A stretch of 64,000 nt of DNA. Origin: JBCDBD01 sp039184335. GTDB taxonomy: Bacteria; Bacteroidota; Bacteroidia; Flavobacteriales; Flavobacteriaceae. A program made the position numbers and the translations under genes. The notes below the pieces were generated by a model. The model saw nothing but the letters and a program-made list of their open reading frames with translations, searched no databases and was not told the origin of the DNA. The stretch is from contig JBCDBD010000004.1 in the NCBI GenBank assembly GCA_039184335.1, positions 93,045 through 157,044 of the forward strand. Direction: 5' to 3'. Positions 33,458 through 41,960 of this stretch are shown piece after piece (the first letter of the stretch is position 1; every line of letters begins with the position of its first letter).

Positions 33458-34240
33458 TTATTTATTCACCTTAAAAGTGCTTGTTTTTTGATCAAATTGA
33501 ACCATTTCCTTTGGAAAGAGCTCTTCAAAATGTTTGGCTTCAATAAGCGATTTTGAGGTTCCGAAAGGGTTTGACTTGCCATCCAAGATCAAGATGTTGT
33601 CGCAAAGTTGAAGGGCCAGTTCAATTTCATGGGTAGTAAAGATGATGGTCTTTTGGTTTTGGTGTGCCAGTTGCCGTAGCAATTTTATGATACTGATTTT
33701 ATGGTAAAGGTCAAGGTGGGTCGTTGGTTCGTCCAACAGAATGATCGGGGTATCTTGTGCTACCGCACGGGCTACCATTACTTTTTGTAATTGGCCATCA
33801 CTCAGTTGATAACACTTTTTACTGGTAAAGTTTTGTATACCCATGCGTTGAATGCTTTCATCGATTTTTTTTTGGTCATTTTTGGTCAATGTGCCCATCC
33901 AATTGGTATGGGGCTGTCTTCCTAGGGAAATGAGCTCCAAAACCGTTAGGTTTTTGGTGGGCAAATGTTCTGTAAGCACTACACTTAAGACTGTGGACAG
34001 CTCTTGATTGGTATAGTCGTAAAGCGCTTTCCCATTTAGGCTTACGGATCCAGCTTGTAGGGGCTGTAGTTTGCCTACGGTTCTCAATAAGGTCGATTTT
34101 CCAATCCCATTGATTCCCACAATAGCACATAGTGTACCTTTGCCAAGCGAAAAATTGATGTTTTGACCAATGTTCAGTGCTTTGTAACCGATGGCCAGGT
34201 CTGCCACCGAAACGATGGTATTATGGTCGTTGCTCTTCAT
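33458..34240 (-). CDS. Cobalamin/iron-type ABC importer ATP-binding protein (BtuD/FecE-like)
   Basis: 260-residue ATPase of a B12/siderophore-type importer. Walker A is AIVGINGIGKSTLLRTVG, the signature is LSDGQLQKVMVARAVAQ, Walker B is PIILLDEPTTHLD and the switch is IIFTTHEIE. It is the third gene of the minus-strand unit binding protein, permease, ATPase; its ATG shares one base with the permease stop (TAATG). Position beside the cobalamin riboswitch and BtuB-like receptor points to cobalamin as substrate, although the subunit sequence itself does not discriminate between B12 and iron chelates. Confidence 0.9.
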   Translation of the reverse strand: MKSNDHNTIVSVADLAIGYKALNIGQNINFSLGKGTLCAIVGINGIGKSTLLRTVGKLQPLQAGSVSLNGKALYDYTNQELSTVLSVVLTEHLPTKNLTVLELISLGRQPHTNWMGTLTKNDQKKIDESIQRMGIQNFTSKKCYQLSDGQLQKVMVARAVAQDTPIILLDEPTTHLDLYHKISIIKLLRQLAHQNQKTIIFTTHEIELALQLCDNILILDGKSNPFGTSKSLIEAKHFEELFPKEMVQFDQKTSTFKVNK

Positions 34241-35268
34241 TAAAACACAATTTTTCGTTTTCGTACCAATAACCAGATGACTACGGGAGCCCCAACAATG
34301 GAGGTTATGGCATTGATGGGCAAGACCGAGGCCATGTTGGGCAGTTGGGCGATCAGGTCACAGAGTAACATCAAAACGGAACCATATAGGATTACTGCGG
34401 GAATCAAGATTTTGTGCTCCATGGTATCGAACAATTGCCTGGTCAGATGCGGAACGGCCAATCCTACAAAGGCAATAGGTCCAGCGAAGGCAGTAATGCC
34501 CCCGGCCAAGATTCCGGTGGCAGTGATGATCATATATTTTGATGTTTTCAATGAAACCCCTATACTTTGTGCATACTGTTCACCCAATAGATAGGCATTC
34601 AGGTTTTTTATCGAAAGTATACTCAATACAGTTCCGATAAAGACAATATTGACCAAAATGAGAACTTGGTGCCATGAAAGGTTTCCCAGACTGCCATATG
34701 ACCAAAAAACAAAGCGTTGCAATTGTTCAGCACTTGAAAAATAGGCTAAAATACTGACGATAGCTGCAGTGATGCTTCCAAACATCAACCCAATGATCAA
34801 GAGCGCCATGGTATCTTTGATACGGTTGGCAACGACCATGACCACAAAGAGGACCAAAAAACTACCCAAACTTGAAGCAATGGTCAGTGAAATATCGGTA
34901 AACGGATAAAATGTAACGGTCATTGCGAGGCTGGCGGCACCCATAAGCAGCAGAGCGGCACCCAGACTTGCCCCGGAACTGATGCCCAAAACAAAAGGGC
35001 CAGCCAAGGGGTTTCTGAAAAAGGTCTGCATCAATAGGCCGCTTAGAGAGAGTCCGCCCCCGACCAAAATAGCGGTACATGCCTTCGGAATACGATAGTG
35101 CCAGATGATATAGTGTAGTGGCCCATCTGATTGATATCCTAAAATGAGTTCTAGGGTATCCGCAAAAGGGATTGCAACGGATCCAAGGCTTATGTTCAAA
35201 AGAAAAACAGTGGTCAAGGCAATGCCCAATAATAAAAATGAAACTTTGTATGATTTTGGCGCAAGCAT
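34240..35268 (-). CDS. FecCD-family ABC importer permease (BtuC-like)
   Basis: 342 residues with about nine or ten membrane helices. Typical FecCD/BtuC features are YRIPKACTAILVGGGLSLSGLLMQTFFRNPLAGPFVLGISSGASLGAAL near residues 60-110 and FAGPIAFVGLAVPHLTRQL near residues 260-280, the ATPase-coupling region. The start codon follows the binding-protein stop without a gap (TAG then ATG), and the stop overlaps the ATPase start. All three parts of an importer are thus present, transcribed away from the riboswitch-controlled receptor. Confidence 0.92.
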   Translation of the reverse strand: MLAPKSYKVSFLLLGIALTTVFLLNISLGSVAIPFADTLELILGYQSDGPLHYIIWHYRIPKACTAILVGGGLSLSGLLMQTFFRNPLAGPFVLGISSGASLGAALLLMGAASLAMTVTFYPFTDISLTIASSLGSFLVLFVVMVVANRIKDTMALLIIGLMFGSITAAIVSILAYFSSAEQLQRFVFWSYGSLGNLSWHQVLILVNIVFIGTVLSILSIKNLNAYLLGEQYAQSIGVSLKTSKYMIITATGILAGGITAFAGPIAFVGLAVPHLTRQLFDTMEHKILIPAVILYGSVLMLLCDLIAQLPNMASVLPINAITSIVGAPVVIWLLVRKRKIVF

Positions 35269-36426
35269 CTATTGCATAGGGTTAAAAAAGTAGGGGCGAT
35301 GGTTCGGTAATAACGTTGGGTGAAAAATATGCACTAGATCCTTCAATACTAAATCGGGCCGTTGGGGGGCAAGTTCATAATACAATAACCCACCTGTTTC
35401 GCCCCTGGTCGCCGCAAAGGTAAAAATCTTTTGTTTTTGATAGGCAGCGAACTGGGTATAGTGTGGGTTGGCCCCTTTCATGGAAAGGTAGGTGGTAAAC
35501 TGGGAAGGTGAAATCCAAAAATCGGCATACTGCCCTTTGGTCAATACAGTCTCCAGACTCAGCGAGAGGCTTCCGGTACCTGCGGTATCTTTCCAAAGGT
35601 AAACAGTGCCTGCATCTTTTAAAAATTGGGCGGCCCAGCTTTTACCAGCAGGCAGGTACCAGACATCTTTATAGAGTGCACCGCTGAGTACCGTAGGTCT
35701 TTCGGTTGCCTTTTGGGCCAATGCTTTTACCTTTTCATATTCTTTCACGATACTGTTGAAAATACTGTCGGCCTTTTTTTCTTTATGGAAGAGTGCCCCG
35801 AAGAATTTGATCCATTCCGCTTTTCCCAAAGGGGTCTGCTCTGTCCAATCCCCATTGTACATAACGGCGATACCGGCTTTTTCGATGGTATGGTATGCCT
35901 TATTCTCACTACTCACACCAAAACCTACCACAACCTCTGGATCTAATTCCAACACCAATTCTGTATTGAGGTTTTCATTGGTGCCCAGTTCTTTGACAGC
36001 ACCATTTTTGATCTGTTCCCGGGTTACGGGTGAAGAGATGTACTGGGTGTCAGGAAAACCCACAAGTTGTTGCACATTTCCCAGGGATTCCAAGGCAGGA
36101 ATATGGGTAGTCGAAGTGACCACGATACGTTCGACCGGAGTACCGATGATAGCATTATAAGTGTCTTTGGGCAAGGCGATGGCAGATAGCTTGGATTTGG
36201 GCACCAAGGCATAGGTAAACGTTTTTTTGGTCTCCGGCCATGGAGAGGTGACTTGAAGTACATGGTATTGTTCCCTTTCTTCAATGGTGAATCCAGAAGC
36301 ATGGACCACCCCGACTTTTTTGGGGTCTTGGGGTGACTCGACCTTTGCAGTGTACTCTTTACAACCGAATACAAGAAAAAAGGACAATCCACCTAAAATA
36401 AACAGAAGAGGGAGGCTTTTCATCAT
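35269..36426 (-). CDS. Lipoprotein substrate-binding protein of the cobalamin-type ABC importer (BtuF-like)
   Basis: 385 residues with a lipoprotein signal peptide (LSFFLVFGCKE, lipidated cysteine at about residue 22). The periplasmic-binding fold of class III shows VERIVVTSTTHIPALESLGN and VLELDPEVVVGFG in the N lobe and ALYKDVWYLPAGKSWAAQFLKDAG in the C lobe. The Trp-rich loop may contact a large ligand. Two ATG codons are adjacent at the start. The gene is divergent from the cobalamin riboswitch; the riboswitch lies on the other strand and does not control it directly. Confidence 0.88.
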   Translation of the reverse strand: MMKSLPLLFILGGLSFFLVFGCKEYTAKVESPQDPKKVGVVHASGFTIEEREQYHVLQVTSPWPETKKTFTYALVPKSKLSAIALPKDTYNAIIGTPVERIVVTSTTHIPALESLGNVQQLVGFPDTQYISSPVTREQIKNGAVKELGTNENLNTELVLELDPEVVVGFGVSSENKAYHTIEKAGIAVMYNGDWTEQTPLGKAEWIKFFGALFHKEKKADSIFNSIVKEYEKVKALAQKATERPTVLSGALYKDVWYLPAGKSWAAQFLKDAGTVYLWKDTAGTGSLSLSLETVLTKGQYADFWISPSQFTTYLSMKGANPHYTQFAAYQKQKIFTFAATRGETGGLLYYELAPQRPDLVLKDLVHIFHPTLLPNHRPYFFNPMQ

Positions 36427-36502
36427 GTTTTCAAAAGTACCAATTAAATTTCTTCAAAAAGATGGAACAAATTGATTACATTCGCCATGAATCTTGGTTC
36501 AT

Positions 36503-36695
36503 ATGAACGGTTTTGTTCTTATGATTAAAAGGGAATCCGGTGAAAGTCTGGAACTGTTCCCGCAACTGTAAGTCAACACCAAACACGATTTGGTGCCCTT
36601 TGTAAAAAAGGGATGTCACTTTCTACAGTACCACTGTCCATACACTTGGATGGGAAGGCCAAAGTACATTTGATAAGTCAGGAGACCTGCCAAAT
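36503..36695 (+). promoter_or_regulatory. Cobalamin riboswitch upstream of the BtuB-like receptor
   Basis: Conserved elements in order: AAAAGGGAATCCGGTGAAAG near 36527, CTGGAACTGTTCCCGCAACTGTAAG near 36546-36571 and the B12 box GTCAGGAGACCTGCC at 36677-36691. This is the standard cobalamin aptamer order with a variable stem region between (36572-36670). A hairpin CGTTTA/TAAACG at 36758-36775 ends two bases before the ATG at 36778, suggesting control of translation start. The exact 5' boundary is approximate. The whole 36427-36777 stretch holds no gene. Confidence 0.93.
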
Positions 36696-36777
36696 TCGAA
36701 CGACGAATGTTAAACTTTCGGGATAAAAGTTTACGTATGACACACATACTATGCTCCCGTTTATCTAGGTAAACGTA

Positions 36778-38670
36778 ATGAAAGAAAAGATTTTTGGCCT
36801 ATGTGCTGCCCTCTCGGTATGCACAGGACTTTTTGCGCAACAGCAGAAAGACTCCACACAAATACGCTTGTTGGAAGAGGTGGTTGTCACTGACTCGCGA
36901 TTTGAACTGAAACGTGAAAATTCGGGTAAAACCGTCATCAAGATCACATCTGGGGAAATTGAACAAAATCTGGGCAGGTCGGTTGCCGAGTTGATCAATT
37001 CTAAAAGCGGAATTGAAATCAATGGAAGTAGAAGTGTGGCAGGCCAGAACCTAGGCTATTTTATAAGGGGCGGCAATAACAGACAGGTGCTGGTATTGAT
37101 TGACGGTATCCAGGTAAATGACCCTTCACAAATTGCCAATGATTTTGATTTAAGGTTATTGGATTTAAATACCATAGAATCCATTGAAATCATCAAAGGT
37201 GCCGCCAGTACGTTGTACGGAAATGCAGCGGCAACAGCAGTGATCAGTATTACCACAAAAAGTGCCGCAAAAGAAAAGATAGCACTGTATGCCAGCACGA
37301 TAGCTGGCACCAATGCCACCCAGGACGATGGTAACAGGACCATATCAAATTTTAACAACTCGGTCAATGTGAACGGAACCTTAAATAGGTTCAGCTATGC
37401 CATAGGTTTTGCCAACCAATACACAGATGGTCTATCGGCCGCTTCTGGTGATAACGTTGAAGAAGATCCCTTTTCAAGAATCAATGTGAATATGAAATTG
37501 GCCTACGAATTTTCTAAGGTGTTTGATTTAAAGGTATTTGGTAGTCTTGATAAGTACGATACCGACATTGATGGTTTTCCTGCTCCATTGTTTTTGTTTG
37601 CTGATACCAATGATGAATCGAATTCAGAACAGTTTCGCTTTGCGATTTCGCCCAGCATCAAGTATCAAAATGGGAGTTTGAACCTCAATGCCAGCTTGAC
37701 CGATATCGATAGGGAAACTATTTCAGATTTTCCATCGCAGTTTGAATCAAGAGGGTATCAATTCGATATTTTTAATAAGTATGTCTTTGACGATCGTTTG
37801 TATACCATTATAGGATATAGCTATCAAAAAAATGAAACGCTTTTTGCAGATGAAGAGTCATACACGAATAATGATCCCTATGCCAACGTGGTATACGTCT
37901 CTTCATTTGGGCTGAACCTGAATGTGGGGACAAGATGGAACAACCATAGTGAATATGGCAATCAACTGACCTATAACTTTAACCCATCATACACCTTTGC
38001 CTTAGGTGATGGATACGGTAAGTTTTTAGGTTCTTATAGTACCTCTTTTATAGCACCGAGCTTGTTTCAGTTGTTTGATGGATCATTTGGGAATCCAGAT
38101 TTAGAACCCGAGGAGAACAGGACCCTTGAGGGCGGATTCGAATGGAATCTTGGACAAAAACTTCGCTTTAGTGGATTGTATTTTAATCGAAAAGAGGAGC
38201 ATACAGTATTGTTTACGACAATTGACCCCACAAACTTTATTTCGCAGTACACCAATGCAGAAAGTGATGCTACAGTACAGGGCGTGGAAATAGAGATGGC
38301 TTTGGCATTGATTTCAGGTATGAACCTCTCGGCAAACTATTCGTTTACCGAGCTTAAGGAAGGAGACCGGGTACGTTTGCCCAAGCACAGGGCCAACGCA
38401 GTATTGAACTACCAATGCTCTGCCAAGACCAATGTAGCTTTGACCTACCAATATGTTGGAAACAGGATGGACACTGATTTCAGTACTTTTCAAAATATTG
38501 AACTTGATGCATATACCTTGGTTGACCTTTATGTCGGCCATCGGTTTAAGAATGATAAGTTGAAGTTGTTTGCCAATATCACCAATATCTTTGATGAGGA
38601 GTACGAAGAGATTATCGGGTATAGTACCCGGGGAAGAAATTATAGTTTAGGGCTTACGATCAGTCTTTAA
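36778..38670 (+). CDS. btuB: TonB-dependent outer-membrane receptor, cobalamin (BtuB-like)
   Basis: 630-residue outer-membrane receptor. A signal peptide opens the protein (MKEKIFGLCAALSVCTGLFA). The plug starts with the TonB-box-like LLEEVVVTDSRFE, followed by GRSVAELINSKSGIEINGSR, GYFIRGGNNRQVLVLIDGIQV and IESIEIIKGAASTLYGNAAATAVISI. The rest is a 22-strand-type barrel, ending with GRNYSLGLTISL and a hydrophobic terminal residue. No N-terminal carboxypeptidase-like domain is present, unlike SusC proteins. The cobalamin riboswitch in its leader and the divergent BtuF/C/D-like genes support cobalamin or a related corrinoid as ligand. A bidirectional terminator follows. Confidence 0.93.
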   Translation: MKEKIFGLCAALSVCTGLFAQQQKDSTQIRLLEEVVVTDSRFELKRENSGKTVIKITSGEIEQNLGRSVAELINSKSGIEINGSRSVAGQNLGYFIRGGNNRQVLVLIDGIQVNDPSQIANDFDLRLLDLNTIESIEIIKGAASTLYGNAAATAVISITTKSAAKEKIALYASTIAGTNATQDDGNRTISNFNNSVNVNGTLNRFSYAIGFANQYTDGLSAASGDNVEEDPFSRINVNMKLAYEFSKVFDLKVFGSLDKYDTDIDGFPAPLFLFADTNDESNSEQFRFAISPSIKYQNGSLNLNASLTDIDRETISDFPSQFESRGYQFDIFNKYVFDDRLYTIIGYSYQKNETLFADEESYTNNDPYANVVYVSSFGLNLNVGTRWNNHSEYGNQLTYNFNPSYTFALGDGYGKFLGSYSTSFIAPSLFQLFDGSFGNPDLEPEENRTLEGGFEWNLGQKLRFSGLYFNRKEEHTVLFTTIDPTNFISQYTNAESDATVQGVEIEMALALISGMNLSANYSFTELKEGDRVRLPKHRANAVLNYQCSAKTNVALTYQYVGNRMDTDFSTFQNIELDAYTLVDLYVGHRFKNDKLKLFANITNIFDEEYEEIIGYSTRGRNYSLGLTISL

Positions 38671-38700
38671 AAAAAGCGGCCAATTGGCCGCTTTTCATTT
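38671..38700. terminator. Bidirectional terminator between the BtuB-like gene and the S41 peptidase gene
   Basis: A perfect 24-nt palindrome at 38672-38695 (arms AAAAGCGGCCAA and TTGGCCGCTTTT) with A and T tracts on both sides lies between the two convergent stops at 38670 and 38703. Confidence 0.9.
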
Positions 38701-38702
38701 TT

Positions 38703-40169
38703 TTACCTGAAATCAATAGGTTTGTCTAAATACATCATGTCTTTGACAGGGGTGTGTAGTTTTGATTCTGTCAATACCTTGGCAGGTATACTGACCTGAA
38801 AACTTTGCGATTTGCTCACTACATTTGTAATTTCCTGTAAGGCTCTCGCTAAGAGTGGTTCATTTATATTGCCCAATACGCCTAAATTAGCCAAATCTTC
38901 CTCCAGTGGGATGTCAGGCACCAATCCGTCGGTATAATCAAAAAAACCAATGGCATTTTCGTTGCGACCTACCAAGGGCTGTAAGGCCCAGCTATTTTCA
39001 GGATTGATTTGGCTCTCCCTTGATGAATTGTACACATAGCTGTTTTCAGGGTCATCAACCATGGTAATCGAAAATTCATTTTTACCCCTTGTAGTCTCCC
39101 CAATATGAATGATGTCAACATATGGATCCAAGCCGTTCATAACCAATTCGCTTGCAGAGGCACTACTATTGGTCGTAATAAAATAGACCTGGTTAAGGTT
39201 AAGGGTATTGATGGAAGATCCGGCACCGGTTTGGGCAGCAAAATAGTCTTCCAATTGTTCATCGGATAACTGTGGCTGTATCTTATCGTTCCATCGTTGC
39301 CGAATGTATAAATCGTTGGTATTGGTGCCATAGACCATACTGGCCAGCAATCGTGATGAATTGACCGAACCACCGGGATTGTAGCGTAAGTCTATGACAA
39401 GGTCAGTCACCCCATCTGCAACAAATTGTCCAAAGGCATCATTTAATTCTTCATCAAAATCACGGGTAAACCCATTATACATCAAATAGCCTACTTTTTG
39501 TCCGTTGACGTCCAAAGTCTCAACAACATGTACCGGGTTTTCTACCAAGCCTTCAAACTTGGTCAGGGTCACTTCTTCGCCATTGGGTTCAATGGTGTTG
39601 CCATTGGCAGAAGCCATGTTCAAGGTATACATATCATTGTCACCGAACAGTAGATCAATATAGTTGTTCAAATTGAGGGTTTGTCCATTTACCCCCGTAA
39701 AAAGATCGCCACGTTGAATGTCTTTTGTTGAAGCATCTGAGTTAGGTACAACATAACGTACATAACCAAAAATATCGTCACTGTCTTGAAAAAGTACCAA
39801 TCCGAATTCCAATCCGTTGCTTTTTGAAACACCATTGAGATTGTTTACCAACGTGGTATAGTCAGAATTGGAAAAACTGAACCGGTCTTCTGAAAATTGT
39901 ATTTGTGTGTAAAAGTTCTCAGGATTCGGGGTACTTTCCAAAAAATTGGTGTAGGCCTGATCAGAAGAAAATCGATCATCGGCCAGATCGTCGACATCGG
40001 CTTGCCAAAAATACCAGAGGTTCATGGCTTGCCACATAAAATTTTGTACCACAGCATCTGAGCCCGCGACCAATTTTGGGGTTTCCCCATTTGATACTAC
40101 GTCGTCATCGTCACTGCAGCCTACATGTAGCAGAACCAATCCGAGCAATAACAATATGTACTTTTTCAT
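38703..40169 (-). CDS. S41 family peptidase, surface lipoprotein
   Basis: 488-residue carboxyl-terminal-processing-type protease. The lipoprotein signal is MKKYILLLLGLVLLHVGC followed by SDDDD, an acidic run that resembles the Bacteroidota surface-export signal. A PDZ-like domain occupies about residues 110-210 (GLEFGLVLFQDSDDIFGYV, IQRGDLFTGVNGQTLNL). The S41 catalytic core includes LVIDLRYNPGGSVNSSRLLAS, VYFITTNSSASASELVMNGL with the serine nucleophile and GETTRGKNEFS with the lysine. Substrate unknown. It is divergent from the ECF sigma gene (207 bp apart) and shares a terminator with the receptor gene. Confidence 0.92.
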   Translation of the reverse strand: MKKYILLLLGLVLLHVGCSDDDDVVSNGETPKLVAGSDAVVQNFMWQAMNLWYFWQADVDDLADDRFSSDQAYTNFLESTPNPENFYTQIQFSEDRFSFSNSDYTTLVNNLNGVSKSNGLEFGLVLFQDSDDIFGYVRYVVPNSDASTKDIQRGDLFTGVNGQTLNLNNYIDLLFGDNDMYTLNMASANGNTIEPNGEEVTLTKFEGLVENPVHVVETLDVNGQKVGYLMYNGFTRDFDEELNDAFGQFVADGVTDLVIDLRYNPGGSVNSSRLLASMVYGTNTNDLYIRQRWNDKIQPQLSDEQLEDYFAAQTGAGSSINTLNLNQVYFITTNSSASASELVMNGLDPYVDIIHIGETTRGKNEFSITMVDDPENSYVYNSSRESQINPENSWALQPLVGRNENAIGFFDYTDGLVPDIPLEEDLANLGVLGNINEPLLARALQEITNVVSKSQSFQVSIPAKVLTESKLHTPVKDMMYLDKPIDFR

Positions 40170-40302
40170 AGCTAATTTTTTTTAATTTTCTCAATAACCG
40201 TTCCAAATGACAATCTATATCATATAAGATTACGGTATATTTCCACAAATTTTAGTTTCCAATCCCCTAAAATACTTACATCCAAGCCAAATAAAAATTT
40301 TT

Positions 40303-40328
40303 TGTAACAAAATTCATTATGTGTCGTC
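40303..40328 (+). promoter_or_regulatory. Candidate ECF-type promoter of the sigma factor/DUF4252 operon
   Basis: TGTAACA at 40303-40309, a 15-nt spacer and CGTC at 40325-40328 resemble an ECF sigma promoter, and no TAnnTTTG box is seen nearby. It would give a leader of about 43 nt before the sigma gene, consistent with autoregulation. Not tested. Confidence 0.5.
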
Positions 40329-40377
40329 ATCCCTATGTAAGCAGCTAAAAAGCAACTTATAACGACTAAACCACCAA

Positions 40378-40887
40378 ATGAAACAAACGGAATTTATAAA
40401 TGTGGTCATGCCATTCAAAGATAAGCTCTATCGTTTGGCCAAGCGATTGCTGGTCTCTAGGGAAGAAGCAGAAGACGCCACCCAAGAGGTGCTGTTAAAG
40501 CTCTGGTCAAAAAATGATCAAATGGCACATGTAAAGAGTGTAGAGGCCTTTGCGATGACCATGACCAAGAATTTTTGCCTTGACCGATTGAAATCAAAAC
40601 AAGCGAACAATTTAAAATTGGTACATAGCAATTACAGGGATGAAAAGACTTCGTTGCAGGGGCAATTGGAGGCAGCTGACAGTGTCGATTGGGTAGGGCG
40701 TATCATGGAAGAATTGCCCGAACAGCAAAAAATGGTCTTGCAACTGAGAGATGTTGAAGCATATGATTTTGAAGAGATTGCAGCCTTACTCGACATGAAA
40801 CCGACCGCAGTGCGGGTCGCGCTCTCAAGAGCCAGAAAAACAGTTAGGGAAAAATTAATGGAAAAGCATAGTTATGGAATTGGATAA
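40378..40887 (+). CDS. ECF-type RNA polymerase sigma factor
   Basis: 169 residues with only regions 2 and 4. Region 2 is FKDKLYRLAKRLLVSREEAEDATQEVLLKLW (about residues 13-43), with AMTMTKNFCLDRLKSKQ after it. Region 4 is LPEQQKMVLQLRDVEAYDFEEIAALLDMKPTAVRVALSRARKTVREKL (about 115-162), which holds the -35-recognition helix. It starts a plus-strand unit with a putative anti-sigma protein (14-bp overlap) and three DUF4252 proteins. A candidate ECF-type promoter lies 50 bp upstream. Confidence 0.95.
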   Translation: MKQTEFINVVMPFKDKLYRLAKRLLVSREEAEDATQEVLLKLWSKNDQMAHVKSVEAFAMTMTKNFCLDRLKSKQANNLKLVHSNYRDEKTSLQGQLEAADSVDWVGRIMEELPEQQKMVLQLRDVEAYDFEEIAALLDMKPTAVRVALSRARKTVREKLMEKHSYGIG

Positions 40888-41299
40888 CAACATTGAAAAA
40901 TTATTGGAAAAGTATTTTGAGGCCGCCACTACGGTAGCTGAAGAAGAAACATTACGTGACTACTTCTCAAAAGAAAGTGTAGCAACACATCTAGAGCAAT
41001 ATCGCCCCATGTTCAATTACTTTTCCACTGCCAAGGAAGAGCGGTACACCAAGCAGGTTCCATTACCCCAAAAGCAAAGCATCAATTACAGATGGATTTC
41101 CGTTGCAGCGTTGGCCCTGTTGACCTTTGGCATTTATTTCGGTAACCAATACCGAGAACGTAAACAGGCAGAATATGCCTATCAAGAGACAAAGAAGGCA
41201 TTGAACCTTTTGGCCGAAAATTTTGGCAAGGGCACCGAAAAAATAGCCTATTTGAATGAGTTTGAAGTCGCTAAGCAGAAAATCTATAACAAAAATTAA
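40874..41299 (+). CDS. Putative anti-sigma factor (single-pass membrane protein)
   Basis: 141 residues. Residues 1-70 are cytoplasmic and helical (LEKYFEAATTVAEEETLRDYFS). One membrane helix lies at about residues 73-90 (WISVAALALLTFGIYFGN), followed by a coiled-coil-like tail (REKQ, YQETKKALNLLAENFGKG). It overlaps the sigma gene by 14 bp and the next gene begins 10 bp downstream. The position and topology fit an anti-sigma factor, as in the Bacteroidota arrangement where sigma, anti-sigma and DUF4252 genes are linked. No ASD zinc motif (HxxxCxxC) is present, so the call is inferred from context. Confidence 0.66.
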   Translation: MELDNNIEKLLEKYFEAATTVAEEETLRDYFSKESVATHLEQYRPMFNYFSTAKEERYTKQVPLPQKQSINYRWISVAALALLTFGIYFGNQYRERKQAEYAYQETKKALNLLAENFGKGTEKIAYLNEFEVAKQKIYNKN

Positions 41300-41309
41300 A
41301 CCTTTTAAA

Positions 41310-41849
41310 ATGAGAAAGAATATTTTAATACTATTTGTTGCTGTATTGCCGCTTTCAGGTTTTTCGCAGTCACTTTTTGACAAATATGAAGAATTGGATG
41401 ATGTCACCTCGGTAGTGGTGAACCAAAGTATGTTCAATTTATTGGCAAAGATTGATGTTGATGTTGATGATCCTGAAGCCCAAGACTTTATGGATATTGC
41501 CAAGAGCGTGAACAGCTTGAAGGTGTTTACCACAGACAATAAGTCCATCGGTGATGACATGAAGGCATCAGTAAACAAATACCTAAAGTCGACCTCGCTG
41601 ACCGAATTGATGCGGGTCAAAGACAAAGATGCCAATGTGAAGTTTTACATCAAAGAGGGCAAAGATGCCGATCATGTAAGTGAATTGTTAATGTTCGTTA
41701 CCGGTTTAAAGGAAGTTGAAGCAGATGGTCGAAAGTTTGAGACCGTATTGCTGTCATTGACCGGAAACATAGATCTGAATAAAATCAATTCATTGACCAA
41801 TAAGATGAAGTTGCCTGAACAACTGAACAACGCAGGCAAGAAGCAATAA
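41310..41849 (+). CDS. DUF4252 protein, copy 1
   Basis: 179 residues from the ATG at 41310, chosen because it begins directly with the signal peptide MRKNILILFVAVLPLSGFSQ; the in-frame start at 41256 would overlap the preceding gene. The mature protein reads SLFDKYEELDDVTSVVVNQS, then ELLMFVTGLKEVE, FETVLLSLTGNIDLNKI and TNKMKLPEQL. These blocks recur in the next two genes, so the three arose by tandem duplication. The family is exported and uncharacterised. It is the first of three paralogues behind an ECF sigma/anti-sigma pair. Confidence 0.88.
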   Translation: MRKNILILFVAVLPLSGFSQSLFDKYEELDDVTSVVVNQSMFNLLAKIDVDVDDPEAQDFMDIAKSVNSLKVFTTDNKSIGDDMKASVNKYLKSTSLTELMRVKDKDANVKFYIKEGKDADHVSELLMFVTGLKEVEADGRKFETVLLSLTGNIDLNKINSLTNKMKLPEQLNNAGKKQ

Positions 41850-41866
41850 TGAAAAGGTGAGTTAGT

Positions 41867-41922
41867 GGTTTATGGTTTTTAGGTTCAAGTTCTATAAAAT
41901 AGAAACCTAAAAACCACAAACC
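41867..41922. repeat. Long imperfect inverted repeat between two DUF4252 genes
   Basis: GGTTTATGGTTTTTAGGTT (41867-41885) pairs with AACCTAAAAACCACAAACC (41904-41922) over about 19 bp with one mismatch, and a loop of about 18 nt. It does not end in a T tract, so a simple terminator is unlikely. It may be a dispersed hairpin element or an mRNA processing/stability stem that lowers expression of the later genes. Confidence 0.65.
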
Positions 41923-41960
41923 TTGACGTTCAACCACACAATCAATCAAAAATCACAATC

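Noticed and set aside
41063..41635. 190-codon minus-strand open frame across the anti-sigma and DUF4252 genes
   Set aside because: It crosses two plus-strand genes with better support (membrane helix, signal peptide, paralogues) and has no family features.
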